A stretch of 31,210 nt of DNA from Phycisphaerales bacterium. GTDB taxonomy: Bacteria; Planctomycetota; Phycisphaerae; UBA1845. Positions 8,670 through 17,190 of the stretch are shown in pieces. Under the pieces are notes generated by a model that was not told the DNA's origin, did not search any database, and saw nothing but the letters and a program-made list of their open reading frames with translations. The stretch is taken from assembly GCA_020639095.1 (NCBI GenBank), contig JACKHH010000035.1, positions 1-31,210 on the forward strand. The letters are read 5' to 3'. The first letter of the stretch is position 1; each line of letters opens with the position of its first letter. Made by a program: the position numbers and the translations under genes.

Positions 8670-10316
8670 ATGTCCGGCACACTGTTCAACGTGCGCCGCG
8701 TATCCCTTCGCATTACCCTCCGTCTCACAATCCTGCTCACGCTGGTTTGTGGTGCGGTCGCCCAGGCGGCTGACATCAAGGTGCGATTGCGCAACGATCT
8801 CACGTCCGGCACGCTCGTGGTGTACGACCTGCTGATTCGCGGCGAACGCGCCACGCCCACGCCTGCGTATGTTGAGAAGGTGACATTCGAGCAGCCCGGT
8901 ACGCTCACGCTTGTCGTTTTGGAAGCGCCCGATCCGCGGCACGCGCGGCGCGTTTGGATGATGACGCTCGACGAGCCGAAGGTGGTGGGGCTGACGCGCG
9001 ACGATCAGCCCGTGGACGAACCGCCGGATGCGCGGGCGCTGGGTTTGCCACCGGCAGCGTCGCAGTTGCGCTTGGCGACGATCACGGCAGAGCAAGCCGA
9101 CGCGAGCCCGGTGGGCGGGTCACGCGTGCAGCGTGCAGCCCTCTTGCTGGCGCTCGATTTTGCCCGCTGGCCGGATCGCCTCGTGGGCGCGGGCGAGGAA
9201 TGGGAAATCCCCGCGCAGCGTGACGAACTCTCCGGAAAGTGGATGTACACGTACAGCGGAACCGAAGGCCGCGGTGCCGATCGACTCGCCCTGGGGACGT
9301 TCGCGTTCACGGGGACGCTTGCCGGTGAGTATGCAAACGACGCGGAGATCGAACGCGTCGCGGGCCGCTGGCAGTGGCGCGTGGCCAAACGCGGTCTGGA
9401 GTCGTCGAGTTCCGAAGTCGTGCTGGGCTACGGGCCGAGCGGTGCGCGGCGAAGCCTGAGCTTCAACGTGGAACTCTCCGTGCGTTCGCGCGACTATCTC
9501 GAACGCGATGCGCTCGAAACCGCCCGCGCCGACCTGCAAGCGCTCAGCGATGCCGCGAGCGGCGGGGGGCCTTCCTCGGGCGATCGCTCCGCGCTGGAGC
9601 GTTTCATCGCGGAGCATCCCAAGAGCTTGTGGTTGCCGGTGGCGCACGATCTGTTCGAACGCGTGACGGTGAGCGAGGAGAAGCTGGCGTCGCTCGATCC
9701 GGACGATCTGCGTGACTCGCTCGTCGCGCTGATCACGCGCTGGCAGCGGGCTGCGATCACGGGCAGCGTCGAGGCGCTTCAGCCCATCCGCGCGACGTTC
9801 CACGAATTGATGAATACCAATCGCAGCGAGATGTACGGGCTGTGCGCTGACGCGGACGCGAACACGCGTGCGATGGCGGTTTTTTGCGTAGCCTTTGGCG
9901 ACCAGCCGGGTGACCTTGCGAAGGTGGAAACTGCGTGCGATGACGGCGAAGCCCGCGTGCGAATGTGGGCGGCCTACGGCCTCGCGGAGCGCCGCGATCC
10001 CGCGACGAACCACGACCTGCTGTGGAAGTTGCTCGGCGATGACGACGACAAAGTCCGCTGCCGCGCGTGCATGGCTGTCACCACCTGCGTCGAACGCAAA
10101 GCCAATGACCGCGACCGCTTCATGAAACGCCTGCTGACCATCATCGAAAGCGACAAGTCCGACGAGGTCCACCCCTTCGCCGCCCAAGCCATCGACGCCA
10201 TCGCGAAGCGCGAAGACCTGGAAGCCCTGATCCATGCCGAGCAAATAGAAGAAGTCCCCAAAGCCCGCTGGCAACTGGAAAACACAATCAAGCGATTAGG
10301 CGGAAAACCAAAGTAA
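8670..10316 (+). CDS. Secreted protein with HEAT-like repeats, function unknown
   Basis: 548 residues. A signal peptide is clear (about 1-34, ending LTLVCGAVAQA-AD). The middle (about 35-300) is beta-rich and of no family I recognise; it contains LVGAGEEWEIP, a phrase often seen in secreted proteins with a sugar- or lipid-binding-like fold. From about 400 to 545 the protein becomes helical with HEAT-like units (RAMAVFCVAFGDQPGDLAKV, ARVRMWAAYGLAERRDPATN, DKVRCRACMAV, HPFAAQAIDAIAKREDLEAL). HEAT repeats usually bind proteins. The ATG lies 5 nt after the lgt stop, so the two are likely cotranscribed. A link to lipoproteins is possible but rests on position only, and no lipobox is seen. No catalytic motif was found. 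Confidence 0.8.
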   Translation: MSGTLFNVRRVSLRITLRLTILLTLVCGAVAQAADIKVRLRNDLTSGTLVVYDLLIRGERATPTPAYVEKVTFEQPGTLTLVVLEAPDPRHARRVWMMTLDEPKVVGLTRDDQPVDEPPDARALGLPPAASQLRLATITAEQADASPVGGSRVQRAALLLALDFARWPDRLVGAGEEWEIPAQRDELSGKWMYTYSGTEGRGADRLALGTFAFTGTLAGEYANDAEIERVAGRWQWRVAKRGLESSSSEVVLGYGPSGARRSLSFNVELSVRSRDYLERDALETARADLQALSDAASGGGPSSGDRSALERFIAEHPKSLWLPVAHDLFERVTVSEEKLASLDPDDLRDSLVALITRWQRAAITGSVEALQPIRATFHELMNTNRSEMYGLCADADANTRAMAVFCVAFGDQPGDLAKVETACDDGEARVRMWAAYGLAERRDPATNHDLLWKLLGDDDDKVRCRACMAVTTCVERKANDRDRFMKRLLTIIESDKSDEVHPFAAQAIDAIAKREDLEALIHAEQIEEVPKARWQLENTIKRLGGKPK

Positions 10317-10804
10317 GCAAAAAGTAGGGCGGGCTATTGCCCGCCGTTCGAAACAACAATACGCTGCGATTCTTTGACCAACGCGATAACCGCATGCGCG
10401 TTTCGGATCAATATCGGTTTGCTCTATGATTACAATTGTCGTGTGCTGCGGCGGGCAATAGTCCGCCCTACAAACTCTCGGATTGGGAGTGTACGCACAT
10501 GTGCACCGGCCCTGAAAGGGCCGTAGATTGTAGCCAGGGGTGCAACCCCTGGTTGGCGAGTGCTTTGAGCAATGCTGAGCCCTGTAAAGGGCGACACGTC
10601 GTCGGCGTTCGGGCGTGGCGGGTACTTGCGGGTTGATCCCTCCGTGGCTCTGTCGCCCTTGCAGGGCTTGGGAATTCCTGGGGCGGTGTGGGACCAGGGG
10701 TTGCACCCCTGGCTAAGTTCTTTCGCCCTTGCAGGGCGAAGGGTTCGGCGGGCAATAGTCCGCGGTGCCGTCTGATCCGCGGCGCGCCTTCGCCGAATGT
10801 TGGC
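10317..10804. repeat. Gene-free palindrome cluster between convergent genes
   Basis: This 488-base region holds no convincing gene. In order it carries a GGCGGGC-TATT-GCCCGCC hairpin (10329-10346), its inverted relative (10449-10471), then GGCCCTGAAAGGGCC (10508-10522), CCAGGGGTGCAACCCCTGG (10534-10552) and GCCCTGTAAAGGGC (10579-10592). After a spacer the same three units follow in reverse order and orientation: 10655-10667, 10694-10712 and 10722-10740. The region closes with GCGGGCAATAGTCCGC (10748-10763). The inner part is thus one long inverted repeat of roughly 90-nt arms made of short palindromes. It separates the ends of the HEAT-like gene and purM and may stop transcription from both sides. 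Confidence 0.88.
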
Positions 10805-11866
10805 TTAGCGCAGCGTGACTTTGCCTTTTCCGCGTTTTACTTTGCCTAGCGTTATTGGGGTTTCGCCCAGGCGTTTCAGCCTTTGGGTTACGCCGTTGGC
10901 GAAGGTGGGGCGGACTACGAAGATGTAGCCGATGCCCATGTTGAAGACGCGGAACATCTCTTGGCGTGCTATGCCGTGCTTTTGCAGGAACGGGAAGATT
11001 GGCGGCGGGGTCCAGCGTTTGCGTTCGATGACCGCGTCGCAGTCGCCCGGGATCACGCGGGCGAGGTTTTCCGCGAGCCCGCCACCCGTGATGTGCGCCA
11101 TCGCACTGATCACCTTCTTGCGGCGATAGCTCTTGAGCAACCGGCCTACCGTACGCACGTAGATGCGCGTCGGCCTGAGGGCAGCAGCCCCCAGGGTTTC
11201 CCCAAGGTTGTCATATTCGCGGTCAAGCTTAAGCCGGTTCTGCGTGATGATCCGGCGGACTAGCGTGTACCCGTTCGAATGGATCCCCGACGACGGCAGG
11301 CCGATGAGCACGTCGCCTGGCTCCACGCGTTCGGGATCGAGTGCACGCGTTAACTCGACCACGCCGACCGCGAACCCGCCGAGATCGATGTCGCCAGGTT
11401 TGTATACGTCGGGCAGTTCAGCCGTCTCGCCGCCGAGCAGGGCGCAACCTGACTCGCGACACCCGGCGGCGATGCTCTCCATCAGTGCGAGCTGCTGCTC
11501 GGGTTCGATCTTGTGCACCGCGAGATAGTCGAGGAAGAAGAGCGGTTCCGCGCCGCAGGTGATCATGTCGTTGACGTTCATCGCGACAAGATCGATGCCG
11601 ACCGTGCTCAGGTCGCCCATTTCGATCGCGAGCGTGAGCTTGCTGCCGACGCCGTCGGCGCACGCGACGAGCACGGGCTGACGGTAGTTGCGGCGGAAGA
11701 GCTGCTCGTCATAGTCGAGGCGAAACATGCCGGCGAACGCGTTGTGCCGGGAGATGACACGCGGGCCGTAGGTCTCGTGCATCGCGTGTCGGATGCGTTC
11801 GACCCAGCGCGCGTTGGCGGTGACGTCGACTCCGGCATCCTTGTAGGTCAGCGCGCGTTTGGCCAT
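10805..11866 (-). CDS. purM: Phosphoribosylformylglycinamidine cyclo-ligase (AIR synthetase)
   Basis: 353 residues, full length. It closes the imidazole ring of FGAM with ATP to form AIR, the fifth step of purine synthesis. Family features in order: N-terminal YKDAGVDV, ADGVGSKLTLAIEMG, DLVAMNVNDMITCGAEPLFF, LLGGETAELPDVY, GLPSSGIHSNGYTLVR, AHITGGGLAENLARV and FRVFNMGIGYIFVV. The ATG at 11866 gives the normal N-terminus. It follows purF on the same strand after a 305-nt gap filled with repeats, so joint transcription is possible but not assured. Confidence 0.97.
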   Translation of the reverse strand: MAKRALTYKDAGVDVTANARWVERIRHAMHETYGPRVISRHNAFAGMFRLDYDEQLFRRNYRQPVLVACADGVGSKLTLAIEMGDLSTVGIDLVAMNVNDMITCGAEPLFFLDYLAVHKIEPEQQLALMESIAAGCRESGCALLGGETAELPDVYKPGDIDLGGFAVGVVELTRALDPERVEPGDVLIGLPSSGIHSNGYTLVRRIITQNRLKLDREYDNLGETLGAAALRPTRIYVRTVGRLLKSYRRKKVISAMAHITGGGLAENLARVIPGDCDAVIERKRWTPPPIFPFLQKHGIARQEMFRVFNMGIGYIFVVRPTFANGVTQRLKRLGETPITLGKVKRGKGKVTLR

Positions 11867-12171
11867 GGAAGTCCGTGCTTGGCGAGTTCTCTGAGACTTG
11901 GACGAGACATTTTCGTGTTTGTTCGTTGGTTATGAATCGGTGGCCATATCGTTATTGTCCGCTCCCACCGTGTCCTCCTTCCTCCTCCCTGTTCGGTCGG
12001 CGTCGGACACGATGTAGTCGCGGCTCGGATTTCCGCTTCCTTACGGGCGCGGCTCTGTTTTACGCTTCCTTGTCGGTGCGGGCATCGACTGATTCATGCA
12101 GGCAGGATGCCTGCACCACAAGACAACGTCGCCCCGACGTTTACTCAAGCCTCAAGCCTCAAGCCTTCCGT
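11867..12171. other. Repeat-filled gap between purF and purM
   Basis: This 305-base gap holds no gene. It contains a long dispersed repeat (11958-12055, listed separately), a perfect 8-bp stem hairpin TGCAGGCA-GGA-TGCCTGCA at 12097-12115, and three direct copies of CTCAAGC at about 12144-12165. Any purM promoter must lie here or upstream of purF; none was recognised. Confidence 0.7.
11958..12055 (-). repeat. Dispersed repeat, long form (copy C)
   Basis: On the minus strand it begins with GAGCCGCGCCCGTAAGGAAG (12055-12036) and continues AAATCCGAGCCGCGACT (12032-12016). It then reads ACATCGTGTCCGACGCCGAC and on to GGACACGGTGGGAGCGGA near 11958. Its second part matches 22064-22131 almost base for base over about 65 nt, apart from a short GGAAGGA-type length difference. 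Its first part matches the 25-nt sequence at 17129-17153 and 21714-21738 with three mismatches over 23 nt. Confidence 0.85.
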
Positions 12172-13581
12172 CTACCGCTGCTCCAGCGCCAGCTTGTCCA
12201 CCTTCTGCCTGATACGCGTGGGATAGTCACCCGTAAAACATGCGGTGCAATATGACTGCGTTCCTTGCGACACGCTGCCGAGCATGCCTTCGACCGAAAG
12301 GTAGTGCAGCGAATCGACGCCGAGGTACTCGCGAATCTCGTCCACGCTGCGGTTCTTCGCGATCAGCTTCGACGGATCGGGAAAATCAATGCCATAGTAG
12401 CACGGGTGCCGCAGCGGCGGACTGGCCACACGCAGGTGGATCTCCGTCGCGCCCGCACGGCGGAGCGCGCTGATCTTGCCCTGCGTCGTCGTGCCGCGCA
12501 CCACCGAATCCTCAACCACCACGAGGCGCTTGCCGCGCACCGCGTCCTTGATCACGTTCAGCTTGAGCTTCACCGCGAGGTCGCGAGCGGCTTGATCGGG
12601 CAGAATGAACGATCGGCCTGCATAGTGACTCGTGGTGAACCCGCGGCCCAGCGGTAAGCCGGAAGCACCGCTGTAACCGATCGCGGCGCACCGTGCGCAG
12701 TTCGGCACGGGGATGACGAGGTCAGCGTCGACGGGGGCTTCCCGCGCGAGCGCTTCGCCCATGCGTTTGCGCGCGGAGTGTACGTTCTCGCCAAAAATGT
12801 TGCTGCTGGGGTCGGCGAAGTAGACGTGTTCAAAGATGCACGCTCCCCCCCGGCCGCTGGTCACGTCCTCGCCGAAGTGGTCGGAATGCAACTCGCCGTC
12901 GTGGATCGTAAGAATTTCACCCGGCGCGACGTCGCGAACATACTCCGCGTCGACGATATCCAGCGCACACGTTTCGGACGCGACAACATACGCACCGCTC
13001 GCCAGCTTGCCGAGGCAAAGCGGGCGAAACCCATAGGGATCGCGCGCGGCGATGAGTTTGTTGTCGAGCAATATGACTAGGCTGAACGCGCCTTCGACGC
13101 GTTCGAGCACGCTCGCGAGCGGGTTCGGCTGGGCCTGATGCTCGGGCGCAGCCAGCAGGTGTACGATGACTTCGGTATCGGAGCTGGTCTGGAAAATGTG
13201 GCCGCGGGCTTCGAACTCCTTGCGGAGCGCGACGGCATTGGTCAGCGTGCCGTTGTGCCCCAGGCAGACGCTGCCAGCCGCGAATTCGAAGAGCAGGGGT
13301 TGGGCATTGGCGGAGCAGCTTGAACCGGTCGTCGAGTAGCGGACGTGCCCGATCGCGACCGAGCCCACCAGCCCGTCGAGCACGCGGGGCGTGAAGACGT
13401 CGTTGACCAGACCCATTTCGGCGTGGCGGTGCAAGCGCCTGCCGTCGGACGTGCAGATACCGGCGGATTCCTGCCCGCGATGCTGCTGCGCGTAGAGGCC
13501 GAGGTGGGTCAGGATCGCCGCCTGCGGGTCACCCGACACGCCAAACAAACCGCAATAATGTCGCACAGCTTCGTCCGTCAC
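12172..13581 (-). CDS. purF: Amidophosphoribosyltransferase (glutamine PRPP amidotransferase)
   Basis: 469 residues. It makes phosphoribosylamine from PRPP and glutamine, the first committed step of purine synthesis. The N-terminal Ntn glutaminase domain would be exposed by removal of nine residues to free C10 (HYCGLFGVSG). The phosphoribosyltransferase domain has the PRPP loop VVVEDSVVRGTT (about 354-365). Four cysteines fit the 4Fe-4S ligands of the Bacillus type: C248 (GGACIFEHVYF), C394 (RHPCYYG), C445 and C448 (SYCTACFTGDYP). This is therefore the oxygen-sensitive, iron-sulfur form. The start is a GTG at 13581 with a weak ribosome binding site. purM lies downstream on the same strand; corA is divergent. 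Confidence 0.97.
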   Translation of the reverse strand: MTDEAVRHYCGLFGVSGDPQAAILTHLGLYAQQHRGQESAGICTSDGRRLHRHAEMGLVNDVFTPRVLDGLVGSVAIGHVRYSTTGSSCSANAQPLLFEFAAGSVCLGHNGTLTNAVALRKEFEARGHIFQTSSDTEVIVHLLAAPEHQAQPNPLASVLERVEGAFSLVILLDNKLIAARDPYGFRPLCLGKLASGAYVVASETCALDIVDAEYVRDVAPGEILTIHDGELHSDHFGEDVTSGRGGACIFEHVYFADPSSNIFGENVHSARKRMGEALAREAPVDADLVIPVPNCARCAAIGYSGASGLPLGRGFTTSHYAGRSFILPDQAARDLAVKLKLNVIKDAVRGKRLVVVEDSVVRGTTTQGKISALRRAGATEIHLRVASPPLRHPCYYGIDFPDPSKLIAKNRSVDEIREYLGVDSLHYLSVEGMLGSVSQGTQSYCTACFTGDYPTRIRQKVDKLALEQR

Positions 13582-13628
13582 CGCCGTTCGCTCACCGGGT
13601 CCGGCACCGCGTCACGTCCACCACCTGT

Positions 13629-13657
13629 ACCGTAGAGGCGCGCGGTAAAACGGTCAA
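13629..13657 (-). promoter_or_regulatory. Possible purF promoter
   Basis: On the minus strand TTGACC (13657-13652) and TACGGT (13634-13629) are separated by 17 nt, about 47 nt upstream of the purF GTG. The -35 box is good; the -10 box is poor. This is inferred from spacing and position only. Confidence 0.35.
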
Positions 13658-13727
13658 CACGCAAACGCGGTTAGTCGTATCTTAACGAAACCTTTGCCCT
13701 CCCGGCCGGTGTGGGTACCATCGCGAC

Positions 13728-14708
13728 ATGTTCTACGGTTACGTTCGCTACGCCGACGGTGGTATCTCGTGCTTGAATTCTCCTGCGGGGCTGGCCGACG
13801 CGTGGGCTTCATCGGATTCGGTCATGTGGATCGACCTGGAGTCGCCGACACCCGAGGAACTGCGCGAACTGAACGCGATCATCAAGGTGGACGAGAGCGC
13901 CATTGAGGACTGCCTCTCCGGCGAGCAGCGCCCCCGCCTCGACGAATTCACCGACCACATCTTCCTTTTGCTCTACGGTCTGCGCGGCATCGAGAAGGAG
14001 GAGGACGACGAGATCGATCCGCGCAAGCTTGCGGCGTTCGTGTCGCGGCGGTACCTGGTGACGGTCCACGCACGTCCGTTGCTGACCATCAGCGAGACGC
14101 GCGAACGCTGCGTACGCAACCCGGAACTCATCCTGCTGAACGGCGTGGACGAGTTGTTCTATCGCATCGTCGATCGTGTCGTTGACCGCTACATCGAATT
14201 CACCCAGGCGTACGAAGAGCGCATCGAAACGCTTGAAGAGATAACCCTGCGCGACGAGACCGACGGGGAGGTGCTTTCCGAAATCACCGACCTGCGCCGC
14301 GAATTCATGGAGTTGCGCCAGCTGGCAATGTCCCAGCGCGAATTGCTCCGCCCCTTGGGCAACGGTGACCTTGAGTACATTTCGCCCGCGCTTGAGCATC
14401 GCTTCCGCCACGTCAACGACCACCTCATGCAGGTGATCGAATTGACCGATGCGCTTCGTGAACAGCTTCTGTCCGTGCGCGACAACTACCATACGTCAAT
14501 CGCCAACCGCACGAACGCCGTGATGCAGACGCTGACGATCTTCGCGTCGGTGATGCTGCCGCTGACTTTCGTCGCGGGCATATACGGCATGAATCTGCCG
14601 CTCTGGCCACCGCAGGAAAACCCCGGCAGCTTTTGGGGCGTCATGGGTGTGATGCTCGCGATTGCAGGCGCGATGCTGATGTTCTTCCGCAAGAAACGCT
14701 GGTTGTAG
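13728..14708 (+). CDS. corA: CorA-type magnesium/divalent cation transporter
   Basis: 326 residues. The large N-terminal cytoplasmic domain is followed by a long helix and two C-terminal membrane helices. The first ends in the family signature YGMN (residues in GIYGMNLPLWP), and the second is GVMGVMLAIAGAMLMFF, with a basic tail KKRWL. The pore is formed by five copies in the inner membrane and carries Mg2+, sometimes Co2+ or Ni2+. The ATG at 13728 gives a normal start (MFYGYVRYADGG). The gene is divergent from purF with a 146-nt gap and converges on the VanZ-like gene with only 20 nt between stops. Confidence 0.93.
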   Translation: MFYGYVRYADGGISCLNSPAGLADAWASSDSVMWIDLESPTPEELRELNAIIKVDESAIEDCLSGEQRPRLDEFTDHIFLLLYGLRGIEKEEDDEIDPRKLAAFVSRRYLVTVHARPLLTISETRERCVRNPELILLNGVDELFYRIVDRVVDRYIEFTQAYEERIETLEEITLRDETDGEVLSEITDLRREFMELRQLAMSQRELLRPLGNGDLEYISPALEHRFRHVNDHLMQVIELTDALREQLLSVRDNYHTSIANRTNAVMQTLTIFASVMLPLTFVAGIYGMNLPLWPPQENPGSFWGVMGVMLAIAGAMLMFFRKKRWL

Positions 14709-14728
14709 TCGCGCTGTGCTCGCCAACG

Positions 14729-15802
14729 TTATCCCGCCAAACCGGTTGACGGGCGCGAGCTGAATGCGCGGCGGCGTGCGGTGGCGTTGGCCTCTTGTTG
14801 ACGGACGCGTTCGAGGCGCTCTGCCGCGGCGCGCTGCACTTCCTGCGTATGGACTTCGACGATGCACTGACGCGAGACGTCGCGATAGGCAGCCAGCGCG
14901 GTGAGCATCGCCAAACCCGCGACGATCGCATCCGACACGCTCCACCTGCCGTTGACTTCGACGATGCCCGCGACGGCTGCAACGACGGTTAACAAAACGA
15001 TGCTCGCACGCAGACCGGCTGCCCGACCCGTGAGGCGTTTGCAGATCGATGCGCAGGTCCATGCCAGCGCGGCGAATACAATTGCGATTTCACCAAGCCA
15101 AACCGTGACCGGTCCGATGGGTTGGTAGAAATAGTCGACCAGTGGAGTCGTCGCGCCGTGCAGCGTGGCGGTTCCACGCGCGACGGCGGCGAGTCCGCGT
15201 ACACCGTCGGCTGCGGTGGCTGCCGCCAGCACCGCCCAGATGCACAGCAGTACGGGCACGCACATCACCTTTCGCCACCACGGTGTGGCTGCGACGTGAA
15301 CAATCGCTCGCCAGAGGAATGCGACGGTTGGCACCGCCAGCAGCGCGAACACCGCGCCGATCAGCGCGCCGAAGGCGTTGAGCAGCAGGTCGTACCATGA
15401 GGCGTATCGCGTCGCGATCATCGCCTGCGTACTTTCGAGCGTCAGGCTCATGCCCGCTGCCACTGCCGTAGCGCTCAGCACAGCACCAGCCGACCCTAGC
15501 ACGCGCCTCCACCAGGCAAAGAGCAACGCGCCGATGGGCACGTACACCATGAAGTTGGTCAGCGCGTCGGGCACGGTGAGCTTGTGCCACGCAAGGTCGC
15601 CGAGTCGCCACGCGATCGGTGCCGGTCCGGTGATGCGAAAGGGCGTGAGCGAACCGAGCGTGACCAGCACCACAGCCGCTACCGCCGCGACACCTGGCAA
15701 CAGCATCCGCGCGGCGCGCACGTTCGCCATCGCCGTATCGTCGGTTGCTGTCGCGTTGGGTGCGTGCGCTGCCAATGCCGGTGTCGCCACTTTCGAGGAC
15801 AT
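14729..15802 (-). CDS. VanZ-like family membrane protein
   Basis: About 357 residues with seven or more hydrophobic segments. The N-terminal half fits the VanZ-like family: TNFMVYVPIGALLFAWWRR, then SLTLESTQAMIATRYASWYD, LLLNAFGALIGAVFALL, with the usual E-Q...R..S..D..N..G pattern. The C-terminal half adds more helices and ends in a basic, Arg/Gln-rich cytoplasmic tail (VQRAAAERLERVRQQ). The ATG at 15802 is preferred over the GTG at 15808 because AGGGGAGA lies 6 nt upstream of the ATG and would be too close to the GTG. VanZ itself gives low-level teicoplanin resistance, but most family members have no known role, so no resistance is implied. Confidence 0.82.
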   Translation of the reverse strand: MSSKVATPALAAHAPNATATDDTAMANVRAARMLLPGVAAVAAVVLVTLGSLTPFRITGPAPIAWRLGDLAWHKLTVPDALTNFMVYVPIGALLFAWWRRVLGSAGAVLSATAVAAGMSLTLESTQAMIATRYASWYDLLLNAFGALIGAVFALLAVPTVAFLWRAIVHVAATPWWRKVMCVPVLLCIWAVLAAATAADGVRGLAAVARGTATLHGATTPLVDYFYQPIGPVTVWLGEIAIVFAALAWTCASICKRLTGRAAGLRASIVLLTVVAAVAGIVEVNGRWSVSDAIVAGLAMLTALAAYRDVSRQCIVEVHTQEVQRAAAERLERVRQQEANATARRRAFSSRPSTGLAG

Positions 15803-16092
15803 GACCACTCTCCCCTATTCTACTTAATACGAACTGTCCGCCCGTGATTCACCTGATGGTTTGACCTGCGCCGGCTGTGCCGCGGAAGCGCGGTCCGGTG
15901 ACATTCAGCACGGCTGATAACTGCATCCGATAATTACCGGTCCATCAGCCCGCACGTCCGAAACGGGCAGGTTGAGGTAAGCTGCATCGCCGGTAAGGTA
16001 TGGACGGATTGTTCGCACGTGTTGCCAAAAAACAACATGACCATTGACGAGTTGATACATCGTCGCCGCATGGAACTCCAAGGACCCACGCC

Positions 16093-17145
16093 ATGAAAGC
16101 CGCCATCATCAACGCGTTCGGAGGCTACGACGTCTTCAACCACACCGACGTGCCCGACCCAGAACCGCGCACCGGCTACGCCATCGTCAAAGTGCTCGCG
16201 TGCGGGATCAATCGCTACGACCTGTTTCTGCGCATGGGCGGAGTTAAAAAGCCCACGCCGCTGCCGCACGTGATGGGCGCGGATATCTCGGGTGAGGTGG
16301 TCGAAATCAGTGGTGATGCGCACGGGTTTTCCCCGGGCGATCGCGTGATCGTCGCGCCAGGTTTTCCCATCGATCCAGCCGATTGGGATGCCGCGCCCGA
16401 GACGCTCGCTCCGAGTTACACGGTTACGGGTACGACCGAGTGGGGCGGGTATGCGCAGTTCGTTCGGGTGCCCACGCGTTACTTGCTTGCCGATCGGACG
16501 AACCTCTCGCCCGAGCAGGTCGCGGCTATCCCGCTTGTGCTCGTGACCGCGGTGCATGCCGTACGGACGTTGGGGAATGTCAAACCGAGCAATCGCGTAC
16601 TCATCCAAGCCGGTGCGTCGGGCAGCGGCAGCATGTGCATTCAACTCGCCAAGCACCTCGGGGCGCAAGTCGCCACGACCATCGGCAGCGACGAGAAAAC
16701 CGCGTTCGTTCAAGCCTGCGGCGCGGACGTGATCATCAACCATCGCAACGAGAACTTCGCCGATCGTGTCCGGGATTGGACGGAAGGTACCGGCGTTGAT
16801 GTGGTGATTGACAACGTCGGCGGCGGGGTGTTCGCGGACAACCTGAAGTGTCTGAAGCCCGGCGGGGCGTTCGTGAATTTCGGACTGGTCGGCGGGGTGA
16901 AGGACACGTTGAACTTCGCCGCGCTCATCTTCAACCAGTACCGCATCCTCGGCTCGATGATGGGCACGCTCAACGAACTCAAGGACGGTCTGCAACTCAT
17001 CGAAGCCGGTAAGCTCCGTCCGAATCTCGACCGCACCTTTCCGCTATCGCAAGTCGCGAAAGCTCACGAGTACATCGATTCCCGCAGCGTGCAAGGCAAA
17101 GTAGTCTTGCTTCCGTGGAGTGAAGAATCCGAGCCGCGACTGTAA
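16093..17145 (+). CDS. Zinc-free MDR-family NAD(P)H-dependent alcohol dehydrogenase/quinone oxidoreductase
   Basis: 350 residues. The N-terminal GroES-like domain has CGINRYDLFLRMGG and MGADISGEVVEI. The Rossmann domain has the nucleotide-binding turn VLIQAGASGSGSMCIQLAKH, then DVVIDNVGGGVF and KPGGAFVNFGLVGG. Catalytic and structural zinc cysteines are not in place, which fits the quinone-oxidoreductase branch rather than zinc alcohol dehydrogenases. The substrate is unknown. The ATG at 16093 follows no strong ribosome binding site. The last codons and the stop (ESEPRL-stop) lie inside a dispersed repeat (17129-17153), so the natural C-terminus, usually close to KVVL, may have been changed by the repeat. 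Confidence 0.9.
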   Translation: MKAAIINAFGGYDVFNHTDVPDPEPRTGYAIVKVLACGINRYDLFLRMGGVKKPTPLPHVMGADISGEVVEISGDAHGFSPGDRVIVAPGFPIDPADWDAAPETLAPSYTVTGTTEWGGYAQFVRVPTRYLLADRTNLSPEQVAAIPLVLVTAVHAVRTLGNVKPSNRVLIQAGASGSGSMCIQLAKHLGAQVATTIGSDEKTAFVQACGADVIINHRNENFADRVRDWTEGTGVDVVIDNVGGGVFADNLKCLKPGGAFVNFGLVGGVKDTLNFAALIFNQYRILGSMMGTLNELKDGLQLIEAGKLRPNLDRTFPLSQVAKAHEYIDSRSVQGKVVLLPWSEESEPRL

Positions 17146-17190
17146 GGGAGCGGGAAAACAGTGATTTCCGCTCCAACCAAGTCCGCGCTT
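17129..17190 (+). repeat. Dispersed repeat copy A with hairpin, overlapping the MDR gene stop
   Basis: A 25-nt sequence starting CCGAGCCGCGACTGTAAGGG at 17129-17153 is identical to 21714-21738. Here it continues into a hairpin: GGAGCGGGAAA (17147-17157) pairs with TTTCCGCTCC (17165-17174). The outer parts GAGCCGCGACT and AAGTCCGCGCTT also pair roughly, so the whole 17129-17190 is an imperfect palindrome. It fills the 44-nt gap between two convergent genes and could end transcription on both strands. Confidence 0.85.

Noticed and set aside
9120..10274. 384-codon minus-strand frame opposite the HEAT-like gene
   Set aside because: The plus-strand protein has a signal peptide, repeats and tight spacing to lgt; the minus frame has none of these.
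10436..10775. Short frames in the palindrome cluster (for example with CNPWLASALSN-type peptides)
   Set aside because: They are translations of the repeats themselves, which recur in inverted form; no start signals or protein features.
10317..10804. CRISPR array
   Set aside because: Units are palindromes of different kinds in an inverted layout, without equal repeats and unique spacers; no cas genes in the window.
14729..15802. Glycopeptide resistance role for the VanZ-like protein
   Set aside because: No van cluster is near and most VanZ-like proteins have no link to resistance.
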